Shown here: one piece after another, positions 15,934-23,434 of the stretch
Numbering within the stretch: position 1 is the stretch's first letter
Layout of the letters: each line of letters begins with the position of its first letter
Assembly (NCBI RefSeq): GCF_018612875.1
Contig: NZ_JAGGRI010000056.1
Location: forward strand, 10,610-48,718
Direction of reading: 5' to 3'
DNA from: Lysobacter sp. ISL-50
GTDB taxonomy: Bacteria > Pseudomonadota > Gammaproteobacteria > Xanthomonadales > Xanthomonadaceae
Length of the DNA stretch: 38,109 nt
Made by a program: the position numbers and the translations under genes
Notes under the pieces: generated by a model
The model's input: the letters and a program-made list of their open reading frames with translations, nothing else
Told to the model about the DNA's origin: nothing
Databases searched by the model: none

Positions 15934-16755
15934 TCAGCCCAGGTGACGCGCGTACCGATGCGGAGTGACGCCGAACTGGCGCACGAAACAACGGTTGAGA
16001 TGGCTTTGATCGCAGAAACCAGCCTGCGACGCGGCGTCGGCCGCTGAGTGCCCGAGCCGGATCAGCCGCCGCGCCAGGGCGATGCGCCGTTGCACGATGT
16101 AAGCGTGCGGGGTCAGGCCGAACTCGCGCGCGAAGCCGCGAATCAACTGATAGCGGCTGACGCCGGCCTCGGCGGACAGCTGCGCCAGCGACAGTTCCGC
16201 CGCCGGTTCGGCCTCGATGCGGTCGCGCGCGCGTCGCACCGGTGCGGTGGCGCCGGCAGCCGCCCGCGCCGGCGTGGTCGCGTTGACGTCGCTGGCCGCG
16301 AGCAAACGCAGCAATGCGGTTTCGCGCGCCATCGCCGCGGCCGATCCGCTTATCGCCGCCGATCCGGTCAACACCGTATAAGCCGATTCGAACACGCGCC
16401 GCACGCGTTCATCGCCGAACACCGCCGCGGCGAAGGTCAACGGCCGCCACGCGCCGTCGGCGATCTGGCTTCGGGCCTGATCGACCCACTGCGGATCGAG
16501 ATACAGCATCCGCCACGCCCGCGGCCGCCCGCCTATCGCGCGGCCGTCGTGGACCTCGCCGGGGTTGACGAAGATCAACTGCCCCGGACCGGCCTCGACC
16601 TGACGGCGGTCGCTGGCGGAGGCGTGGCCGCCGGCATCGACGACGCCGATGCCGTATTGATCGTGGACATGGCGCGGATAAGCGCGCGCCGTCACCGCGC
16701 TCATCGCATCGATGCCGGTCAACGCGGTGGCGAGGTAACGGATCTGTTCGGGCAT
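15934..16755 (-). CDS. AraC family regulator with cupin-type sensor
   Basis: A 273-residue regulator. The N-terminal cupin (about 15-110) shows YPRHVHDQYGIGVVDAG and GQLIFVNPGEVHDG, typical of AraC_binding domains. The C-terminal double HTH (about 185-270) includes LSLAQLSAEAGVSRYQLIRGF and GFCDQSHLNRCFVRQFG. The ligand is unknown. The nearest gene in the same direction is the acetyltransferase 150 nt downstream, which is a possible target. LysE-type exporters are frequent targets of this subfamily, but none is adjacent. Confidence 0.9.
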   Translation of the reverse strand: MPEQIRYLATALTGIDAMSAVTARAYPRHVHDQYGIGVVDAGGHASASDRRQVEAGPGQLIFVNPGEVHDGRAIGGRPRAWRMLYLDPQWVDQARSQIADGAWRPLTFAAAVFGDERVRRVFESAYTVLTGSAAISGSAAAMARETALLRLLAASDVNATTPARAAAGATAPVRRARDRIEAEPAAELSLAQLSAEAGVSRYQLIRGFAREFGLTPHAYIVQRRIALARRLIRLGHSAADAASQAGFCDQSHLNRCFVRQFGVTPHRYARHLG

Positions 16756-16830
16756 GAGCCGACGCGGTGGCGTGCGGGAGGACGGTTCGTTCGCATCCTA
16801 CCGCGCCGCGGCCGTTGAAGCGGCGATCGC

Positions 16831-17559
16831 TCAGCGCGTGGTTTCCAGCGGCGGCCAGACGTAGCAGCCGCCGCCGCTCGATCCCATGGCTTGCATGAAG
16901 ATATCCGGGGGAAAATAACCGCGCCCGCACAAGGCGCCGGAAAACTCCGGACCGCCCTCGCCTTCGGTCAGGACGACGAAGGGCTTCTCGGCGGCATCGG
17001 TGAAGATGAAGAAAACATCGCTGCCGCCCAGCCCGCCATCCTCAAAAATCACCCGCACGATCGAGGCCCAGGCGAAGCTCACATCCACCTCCGGCTCGCG
17101 CGGCGGCCGGGCGCGTATGCGTACCTGCGTGTCGTCGAAACTGACCTTGAACCATTCCTTGACCGTCGGCGGCGGGCCGCGAATGCCCTGCATGAACATG
17201 CCGACACCGCCGAGTATCGCGATAATCGAACCCGCCAGCCCGAGCAGGCCGTGTTTCAGGCCGATATCGCCGCCCTGCCACAGCGTCCACAGCAGCCATG
17301 CCAATCCGGCGACGCCGCCCAGCGCGAAGACCGTAGCGATGACGTATTGCGGCAGTTGCAGCAGCAGTCGCCGCCACGACCAGACCTTCATGTCGGTGGC
17401 GCGCACCAACTCGGCATGCAGATCGCTGGCGTACAACCAGCCGGCGCAAAAGCTGAAAGGCAATCCCAGCAGCCACCAGGCGCTGCCGGTGATGCGCAGC
17501 ATCAACAGCGACAAAGGCAAAACCGCGACGGCCGCGGCGAGTTTGTGTCCGGTCTTCAT
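16831..17559 (-). CDS. Uncharacterised membrane protein
   Basis: A 242-residue protein not recognised as a named family. Hydrophobic segments lie at about 7-22, 28-44, 70-93 and 104-124, so the N-terminal half is a four-helix membrane unit. The C-terminal half (about 130-242) is soluble, beta-rich in appearance (VKVSFDDTQVRIRARPP, SFAWASIVRVIFEDGG, FFIFTDAAEKPFVVLTEG) and ends with a Gly/Cys segment. The membrane-then-beta layout resembles PH-like YcxB/DUF-type proteins, a weak guess. No partner genes are apparent. Confidence 0.7.
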   Translation of the reverse strand: MKTGHKLAAAVAVLPLSLLMLRITGSAWWLLGLPFSFCAGWLYASDLHAELVRATDMKVWSWRRLLLQLPQYVIATVFALGGVAGLAWLLWTLWQGGDIGLKHGLLGLAGSIIAILGGVGMFMQGIRGPPPTVKEWFKVSFDDTQVRIRARPPREPEVDVSFAWASIVRVIFEDGGLGGSDVFFIFTDAAEKPFVVLTEGEGGPEFSGALCGRGYFPPDIFMQAMGSSGGGCYVWPPLETTR

Positions 17560-17919
17560 CGTCCCTGCCTCGCCTCGGCCAACACGTCGCCTTCGTCCTC
17601 GTTATCGCCCCGCCTCATCGCTCAGTCGCGCCGCAGCGAGGCTTCGCGCGCCTGACTCGGCGTGGTGCCGGTCCCGCGCCAGGCGGCCGGCGGCGATGCG
17701 CAACGGCGCGCGCGGACGGCAGCATTCGGCGGCGCTGCATGCTGACAGGGACGTAGTGGCGCGCATCGATTTCTCGTGGCCCTTGATGCCGATCATGTTG
17801 ACATGCTCGGTACCGATTGCAACGCCCGGCCCGCGGCGAAACGGCATGGAGGCTCGTGCCGAGACCGGGGTCTGGCAGGACGCGGTGGCTTGAGCGCGTC
17901 GCCGCCTCGCCGACGCGTT
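17560..17919. other. Intergenic region without a supported gene
   Basis: 360 nt between the unknown membrane protein and the MBL-fold gene. Several short open frames occur on both strands, all with arginine-rich composition typical of antisense high-GC frames. No ribosome site, RNA hairpin or known motif was found. Confidence 0.5.
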
Positions 17920-18798
17920 TCAGACAACCCAGTCCAACCATTCTCCCGGCATCATCGGCTGTATCGCGATCCCCGCGGCCGACTTCGCGCGCGCGGCCTT
18001 GCGCAGCGAACCGATCGGATCGTCCACCTCTCGATATTCCTCGTCCATGCCCGTTATGCCGTAGTGGATGGGAATCAGACGGCGCGCGCCCAGGATGGTC
18101 GCGGCCGCCACCGCCTGTTCCGGCGTCAGTACGCCCGGCTGGCCGCTGACCGGCTTGCGCCAGCCGAAACGCGCGCCGTTGATCGGCAGAAACGCCGCGT
18201 CGAACGGGCCGAACTGGCGCGCGATCCGCCACCAGTGCCCGTGCCAGAGCGTGTCGCCGCCATGGAAGATGCGGCGGCCGCCGGCCGACACCACCCACGA
18301 CACCTGCGGATCGCCGTAACCGTCCGAAGCCGGCACCGCGGTGGCGGTGAAGTCGCCGAGCAGTTGCGGCTCCCACAACGCGCTCGGCCGCGCTCGCGCT
18401 TTTTCGGGCAGGGGCCGCGGCTGGGTTCCGGCCGCAAACACCAGCGCCCCGCCCTTGCTCAGCGCCTGCGCCGCGGCCACGGGATCGAAATGATCCGGAT
18501 GCGCGTGGGTGATCGCGACATAGGTATCGCCGACCGCATCGCCGACCGGGACCAAGCGGTCCTTGAGCGCGGCGCCCCAGGCGTCGGGATTGATCAACGG
18601 GTCGATGAATAAGGTCGCCTGCGGCAATTGCAGGCGGATGCCGGCCCACGCCAGCCGCTGGATTTTCAGTTCATCGCCGTTGCCGGCCGCGAACACGCGG
18701 CCAACCGGCAGCAGGCTCGCCGCCGCGAAGCTGGCGCAGCCGCTCAGGAATCGCCGCCGCCCGATGCCGCGACCGGACCCGATGTCTGCGCGATTCAT
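17920..18798 (-). CDS. Tat-exported MBL-fold metallohydrolase (UlaG/NAPE-PLD-like)
   Basis: A 292-residue protein. The N-terminus carries a twin-arginine signal (RRRFLSG, 14-20, hydrophobic core to about 38, cleavage near VFAAG). The metal site THAHPDHFD provides His98, His100, Asp102 and His103. Later GGDTLWHGHW and IPIHYGITGMD fit the lactonase/UlaG-like MBL group. It is probably a periplasmic zinc hydrolase of unknown substrate. It overlaps the upstream MBL gene by 4 nt (ATGA, 18795-18798), so the two form an operon, probably controlled by the divergent LysR. Confidence 0.87.
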   Translation of the reverse strand: MNRADIGSGRGIGRRRFLSGCASFAAASLLPVGRVFAAGNGDELKIQRLAWAGIRLQLPQATLFIDPLINPDAWGAALKDRLVPVGDAVGDTYVAITHAHPDHFDPVAAAQALSKGGALVFAAGTQPRPLPEKARARPSALWEPQLLGDFTATAVPASDGYGDPQVSWVVSAGGRRIFHGGDTLWHGHWWRIARQFGPFDAAFLPINGARFGWRKPVSGQPGVLTPEQAVAAATILGARRLIPIHYGITGMDEEYREVDDPIGSLRKAARAKSAAGIAIQPMMPGEWLDWVV

Positions 18799-19619
18799 GC
18801 CGGCACCGCCCGTGCTGCGAGCGCGGCGTCGAAGGCGAACACCGACTGGGCGATGACGACGTCCAGATTGCGCCGATGCCATTCGCGCTCGAACGCGCAC
18901 GCTTCCACCCCCGGCGCCAGACAGGCTTCGATGGGAATCGAGGCGATGCGGGCGTCGGCTTCGTCCGCGGCGAAATCGAGCCGCAGTTTCGTGACACGGT
19001 GTTGCAATCGGTCCAGATAATGCACCGCGTTGTCGAGCACATCCGCCGGAAACTTGCCCATATGCCCGCCGACGACGGTGCCGCGGCCGAACTGGCGAAT
19101 ACGGCCGATCGCGGCGCGAATCAACGCCGGATCGGCCTTGGACAGATAGACGATATTGCCGACGATGTTGTCGCCTACGCAGACCAGATCGGCGCCGGGC
19201 ACGTCCACGCTGATGTGGTCCATGGTCTTGCCGGGGTTGTGGATCAGGGCCAGATCGTGCCGGCCCCAACGCAGGTTCATCGCGCTGTCGAACACCACCC
19301 GCGGTTCGCGATAGAACGCATCCACGCGCCGGTTCTGCGAAAGAAAGGCATAGCGATGATGGCGGTGCGCGACGGTCAGCGCGTCCGGGAACAGCGAAAG
19401 TCCGGCCATGTGATCGCTCATGAAATGCGTGGCCACGATCACCCGCACCGTCTTGCGCAAGTCCTCGCACAACACCCGGCGCAGCCAGCGCGCATCGTCG
19501 TGGCTTCCCAGCGCGTCGATCAGCAGCGCCTGCTCGCCGTCGAGGATCGCGGTGGCGACCGACTCGTGGTCGTCGCCGACGAACATCAGCACGTCGCCGG
19601 CCAGTTCTTCGAATCTCAT
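18795..19619 (-). CDS. MBL-fold protein with altered metal motif
   Basis: A 274-residue metallo-beta-lactamase-fold protein. The usual HxHxDH motif reads H65-F-M67-S-D69-H70 (VATHFMSDHMAGLS), so the second ligand His is Met. Other ligands appear present (GDNIVGN, VVGGHMGKFP). Loss of one site-1 His could alter or abolish zinc binding, or reflect another metal use. The start MRFEELAGD (19619) was chosen by fold; the longer open frame covers the promoter. It lacks a signal peptide, unlike its downstream partner. It is first in a two-gene operon, divergent from a LysR gene with an operator-like dyad between them. Confidence 0.82.
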   Translation of the reverse strand: MRFEELAGDVLMFVGDDHESVATAILDGEQALLIDALGSHDDARWLRRVLCEDLRKTVRVIVATHFMSDHMAGLSLFPDALTVAHRHHRYAFLSQNRRVDAFYREPRVVFDSAMNLRWGRHDLALIHNPGKTMDHISVDVPGADLVCVGDNIVGNIVYLSKADPALIRAAIGRIRQFGRGTVVGGHMGKFPADVLDNAVHYLDRLQHRVTKLRLDFAADEADARIASIPIEACLAPGVEACAFEREWHRRNLDVVIAQSVFAFDAALAARAVPA

Positions 19620-19697
19620 GATGCGCGTCCGCCGTTTCGATGGCCCCATCATTTCCAGCGCCGGCGGCGCTGACAAACGAGATGTTTTGCGCGCCGC

Positions 19698-19712
19698 GTT
19701 AGCAAAACTAAC
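19698..19712. promoter_or_regulatory. LysR-type operator (T-N11-A dyad)
   Basis: GTTAG-CAAAA-CTAAC, a perfect 5+5 dyad that contains the T-N11-A pattern of LysR regulators (T19699 to A19711). It lies between the divergent MBL operon and LysR gene, ending 8 nt before the LysR start and beginning 79 nt before the MBL start. It is the expected position for autorepression and activation of the operon. Confidence 0.65.
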
Positions 19713-19720
19713 TTGATAGG

Positions 19721-20701
19721 ATGCCGGCTCCGGCACCCCACGGGTTCGATGCGATCGTGAAGTCCTTCCACCCTGTCCCGCTCAACGCCTTGCGCGCCTT
19801 CGAAGCCGCGGCGCGGTGCCTGAGTTTTCAGGTCGCGGCCACGCAGTTGTTCGTCACCCCGGCCGCGGTCAGCCATCAGGTGAAGCGGCTGGAGGCGCAC
19901 CTGGGCGTGAAGCTGTTCCATCGCGGCCATCGCGCGGTCGAACTGACCGCGCAGGGCGAGGCGCTGGCCGCGTCGCTGACGGAACTGTTCGGGCTGATCA
20001 ATCTGGCCCTGGACCGGGCCACCGCGCCCGCCCACGCCGACCTGCGCGTGAGCACGATGGAATCGTTCGCGGCGAAATGGCTCGCGCCGCGGCTGCATCG
20101 GTTCCATCGCGACCATCCCGAGGTCAAGGTGCGTATCGAAACCGGCAACGAACAAGCCGATTTCGTCCGCGACGGCATCGATGTCGCGATCCGCTACGGG
20201 CCCGGCGCTTACACCGGCGTGCGCACCGAACATTTGCTGCATGCGCCGGTGTTCCCGGTCTGCGCGCCGTCGCGGCCGGACGACGGTCGCCCGGCGCCGA
20301 CGCGGCCCGACGATCTGCTGCGGCATACCTTGCTGCACGACGAAAGCGCCATCGGCCGCGCCGGCGTGCCGGATTGGGCCGCGTGGCTGGAATCGGCGGG
20401 CGCTGCGCGCATGAACGCGACGCGCGGCCCGGTCTTCTCCAGCATCTATCTGGCCCAGGAAGCGGCGATCGCCGGACATGGCGTCGCCCTCGGCGTGGGT
20501 CCGCTGGTCGCGGAGGATTTGCAGCGCGGGCGCCTGATCGCGCCGTTCGATCATGTCCTGGCCAACGCATATGCGTTCTGGATCGTGCGCCCGGCCGACG
20601 GCGGCGACGGCAATCCGGCCGTCGATGCCTTCTGCCGCTGGCTGCGCGAGGAAGCGGCTGGCGCGGATTCGCAAACCGCGATCGGTGAAGACGCGGGTTG
20701 A
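19721..20701 (+). CDS. LysR family regulator (GcvA-like)
   Basis: A 326-residue LysR-type regulator. The HTH is near 15-75 (FQVAATQLFVTPAAVSHQVKRLE), followed by a GcvA-like effector domain (STMESFAAKWLAPRLHRF; DFVRDGIDVAIRYGPG). No strong ribosome site precedes the ATG at 19721; an in-frame GTG at 19757 directly before KSFHPVPLNALRAFE is an alternative. It is divergent from the two MBL genes with a T-N11-A dyad in the gap, so it probably controls them. The ligand is unknown. Confidence 0.9.
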   Translation: MPAPAPHGFDAIVKSFHPVPLNALRAFEAAARCLSFQVAATQLFVTPAAVSHQVKRLEAHLGVKLFHRGHRAVELTAQGEALAASLTELFGLINLALDRATAPAHADLRVSTMESFAAKWLAPRLHRFHRDHPEVKVRIETGNEQADFVRDGIDVAIRYGPGAYTGVRTEHLLHAPVFPVCAPSRPDDGRPAPTRPDDLLRHTLLHDESAIGRAGVPDWAAWLESAGAARMNATRGPVFSSIYLAQEAAIAGHGVALGVGPLVAEDLQRGRLIAPFDHVLANAYAFWIVRPADGGDGNPAVDAFCRWLREEAAGADSQTAIGEDAG

Positions 20702-20766
20702 ATTGATGTCATCGCCGCGGGCTGGCCGGCATCTTGCGATGTCCGCGACTCCGCGCCCCCTCATCC

Positions 20767-20822
20767 AGCCCCTCTCCCGCGCCCGAAGCAGGGCACTTTG
20801 GGCGGCAAGCGGGAGAGGGGCT
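20767..20822. repeat. REP-like hairpin with CCTCTCCCGC core
   Basis: A perfect 14-bp inverted repeat (20767-20780 and 20809-20822) with a 28-nt loop. The stem core CCCTCTCCCGC / GCGGGAGAGGG is the same as in the large nested element at 36124-36257, so these are members of one dispersed family. It lies after a LysR gene and may also act as a terminator. Confidence 0.7.
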
Positions 20823-20882
20823 TAATCCGCGCGTGGGTCATCCGATGGCCGTAGCGGCTCTAAACACCGCTAACGACCGGAT

Positions 20883-21167
20883 TCAGCGCACTACGCCAGC
20901 CCCGCTTTCCACCGGCGCCGGCCCATAACAATCCAGCCGTGTACCGCCGCGCGCCTCGTCGGTTTCTTCGCCCCAGCCCGGCGGCTGCGGATACTCGCAG
21001 CCGTAGCTGACGAAGCGCATGCCGACGACGGCGCCGTCGCGGTAGTAATAGACCATCTGGACATACGGATGCCCCGGCGGCGGCCACGCGAACGCGCTGG
21101 TGGCCGCGCCCAGTCCGAGGGTCAAGGCGGCAATGGCGCCGCACAGTTTGCGGTTGAGTCTTCTCAC
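20883..21167 (-). CDS. Small exported protein, DUF6289-like
   Basis: A 94-residue secreted protein. The GTG start was chosen because AAGGAG lies 8 nt upstream (minus strand) and a clean signal peptide follows (RRLNRKLCGAIAALTLGLG...SAFA, cleavage near residue 27). The mature part is tyrosine- and proline-rich with two cysteines (YGCEYP; RLDCYGPAP), which could form a disulfide. It resembles small xanthomonad proteins annotated DUF6289, a moderate-confidence recollection. The function is unknown. It is divergent from the GH16 glucanase gene. Confidence 0.65.
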   Translation of the reverse strand: MRRLNRKLCGAIAALTLGLGAATSAFAWPPPGHPYVQMVYYYRDGAVVGMRFVSYGCEYPQPPGWGEETDEARGGTRLDCYGPAPVESGAGVVR

Positions 21168-21613
21168 GATCCTTCTCCTTGGTCGGGTTGACTGCGGGTC
21201 CTGACCGCGCGGACTTCGCCGCGCGGCCGCGCAGGCCGGCGGCCTCGAAGCCTTGCCGGCATGCGTGGAGGAATTATCGCGGTGCCGCCGACGCGGGCCA
21301 GGGTCGGCGAGGTGCCGGTCATCGCAATTCGAATGCGGCCGCGCAGCGCCGGCCGAAAGCGACCGAAGCGGCGAAGCCACCGCCCCGCCCCGTCAAACGT
21401 GCATGCGTCACGCATCAGCACCGAAGCGTGCGGGGTGTTGCGACGCCCTGCGCAGCGCCATGCCGGCGCATAGGATCGAATCTATCCGCGACCGCGCGAA
21501 GCGCCGCAGTCGCCGCGCGGCGACGCGATCCGCACGCCGTCGCGACTGCCCGGCATGGCCGCGCCCATCGCGATGCGATGCGACGTTCCCGACTCCCACG
21601 AGGACACGACCTC
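21168..21613. other. Divergent intergenic region before glucanase
   Basis: 446 nt between the small exported protein and the GH16 gene. An 8-bp hairpin (CCGCGCGG at 21205-21212 and 21219-21226) lies near the small-gene end. No convincing gene, -35/-10 pair or Clp/CRP-like TGTGA-N6-TCACA site was found by eye. Confidence 0.45.
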
Positions 21614-23035
21614 ATGAAACGACTGATCAAGAGCCTGATTTTCCTCGCCGCCTGCGGCTTCGCCGGCGGCGCCTGGGCGCAGAACTGGCAACTGGTATGG
21701 AGCGACGAGTTCGACGGATCGATCAAGCCCGACTGGGTGTTCGAAACCGGCAACGGCAGCGGCGGCTGGGGCAACAACGAGCTGGAGTACTACCGCCGCG
21801 AGAACGCCGGCATCGAGAACAACGCCCTGGTCATCACCGCCCGGCGCGAGGATTTCGGCGGCTTTCGCTACACCTCGGCGCGGATGAAGACGCAAGGCAT
21901 CCGCACCTTCAAGTACGGCAAGATCGAGGCGCGGATGAAGCTGCCCTCGTTCATGGGCGCGTGGCCGGCGTTCTGGATGCTGGGCGCGAACCTGCCGCAA
22001 GTCGGCTGGCCCGACTCGGGCGAGATCGACATCATGGAGCATGTCAACAACGAGGACCGCACCTACGGCACCATCCACTGGCGCGACAACAACGGCAACT
22101 ACGCGCAGTACGGCGGCAACACCGCGCTCAGCGTCGCCGACTGGCACCTGTACATGGTGGAGTGGGACGCCAACGCGATCCGCTGGTACGTGGACGGCAC
22201 CAAGTTCCACGAAGCCAATATCCAGAACAGCGTCAATGGCACGGAGGAATTCCACCGCGATTTCTTCCTGCTGCTGAACTTCGCCATCGGCGGCAACTGG
22301 CCGGGCTTCAACGTCGATGAAAGCCGCCTACCGGCGAAGATGGAAGTGGACTACGTGCGCGTGTACAGCGCCGGCGCCGGCGGCAACGGCGTCGCCACCG
22401 GCTTTCAGCACTGCAACTACGGCGGCTACGCCGTGGCCCTGCCCGAAGGCGGCTACACCTTGTCGCAGTTGCAGGCGCGCGGCATCCAGAACGACGATCT
22501 GTCGTCGCTGCGCGTGACCGCCGGTTATCAGGCCACCTTGTATCAGGACGACAACTTCACCGGCCCCAGCGTCACCAAGAGCGCCGATACCGCCTGTCTG
22601 GTCGATGACGGCTTCAACGATCGCGCCACCTCGCTGGTGATCGCGCGCGCCAACCCGCCGTGGGCGCTGACGCTGGAAGCGGAAAACTTCAGCGCGCAGA
22701 ACGGCGTTCAGGTGGAAGCGTGCTCGGAAGGCGGCTCCAACGTCGGTTGGATCGAAACCGGCGACTGGATGTCGTACAACAACATCGCCTTCCCCGCCAG
22801 CGGCAGCTATCGGGTCGAATACCGAGTCGCCAGCCCCAGCGGCGGCGCGCTGTCGCTCGACCTCAACGCCGGCGGCATCCTGCTGGGCCAGGCGCAGGTG
22901 CCGGCGACCGGCGGCTGGCAGAACTGGACCACCGTCGCGCACACGGTCACCGTGGCCGCGGGGACGTACAACCTCGGCGTCTATGCGCAACAAGGCGGCT
23001 GGAACATCAACTGGATTCGCATCACCCGATTGTGA
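21614..23035 (+). CDS. Secreted GH16 beta-1,3-glucanase with crystallin-like and CBM6 modules
   Basis: A 473-residue exported enzyme. The signal peptide ends after AWA (about 22). The GH16 domain covers about 24-252; the active site GEIDIMEH gives nucleophile Glu137, Asp139 and acid/base Glu142. Residues about 259-345 form a beta/gamma-crystallin-like domain (YGGYAVALPEGGY; LYQDDNFTGPS; DDGFNDRATSLV). Residues about 350-473 are a CBM6-type module (LEAENFSAQNGVQVE; GGWQNWTTVAHTV; GTYNLGVYAQQGGWNINWI). It probably degrades fungal or oomycete beta-1,3-glucan, as in Lysobacter lytic enzymes. The start follows the leader region, and a longer open frame upstream is unlikely. A hairpin terminator follows. 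Confidence 0.92.
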   Translation: MKRLIKSLIFLAACGFAGGAWAQNWQLVWSDEFDGSIKPDWVFETGNGSGGWGNNELEYYRRENAGIENNALVITARREDFGGFRYTSARMKTQGIRTFKYGKIEARMKLPSFMGAWPAFWMLGANLPQVGWPDSGEIDIMEHVNNEDRTYGTIHWRDNNGNYAQYGGNTALSVADWHLYMVEWDANAIRWYVDGTKFHEANIQNSVNGTEEFHRDFFLLLNFAIGGNWPGFNVDESRLPAKMEVDYVRVYSAGAGGNGVATGFQHCNYGGYAVALPEGGYTLSQLQARGIQNDDLSSLRVTAGYQATLYQDDNFTGPSVTKSADTACLVDDGFNDRATSLVIARANPPWALTLEAENFSAQNGVQVEACSEGGSNVGWIETGDWMSYNNIAFPASGSYRVEYRVASPSGGALSLDLNAGGILLGQAQVPATGGWQNWTTVAHTVTVAAGTYNLGVYAQQGGWNINWIRITRL

Positions 23036-23075
23036 ACCATCGCGACGGAGCCGACGTTTGCCGCCCGGGCGCGAC

Positions 23076-23114
23076 GAAACAAGGCTTCCGGGAAATGCCC
23101 GGAGGCCTTGTTTC
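23076..23114. terminator. Hairpin terminator after glucanase gene
   Basis: A 17-bp stem (23076-23092 with 23098-23114) containing one G-U pair and a 5-nt loop. The stem ends in a T-rich right arm (TTGTTTC) on the + strand. It starts 40 nt after the glucanase stop. Confidence 0.75.
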
Positions 23115-23434
23115 AAGGCACCGAACCATCGCGAATTCTTGCTCATCATCCACCAGAGCGGCGATCGATACGCTCGCCGGGAAAATCGCGGCACGGGAAA
23201 ACATCGCGGGCCGGTCGGCGCCTGCGCGAGCCGCGAACATCCGATCGCTCGCGCTGATTCAGGAAGCGATGCCGCAGGCCGCGGTGGATTCGTCCGTATT
23301 TCATTCGATGCCCGTGAGGCTTTCATGGCCTTTCGCCGACGCGTCGTTAACGGTTTTCCACTCAGTCTCGTGAGGCCCATCCACGGTTGGCGCTCTGCGC
23401 GCCAGCCGAACGCAAGCTTCTACAGGACGGACTC
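23115..23434. other. Intergenic region upstream of catalase
   Basis: 320 nt holding no supported gene. It must contain the catalase promoter. No clear OxyR-type ATAG-N7-CTAT series or sigma-70 pair was identified by eye. Confidence 0.4.

Noticed and set aside
17602-17847. Small minus-strand open frame of 81 codons in the 17560-17919 gap
   Set aside because: No ribosome site, signal peptide or recognisable motif; codon pattern not convincing.
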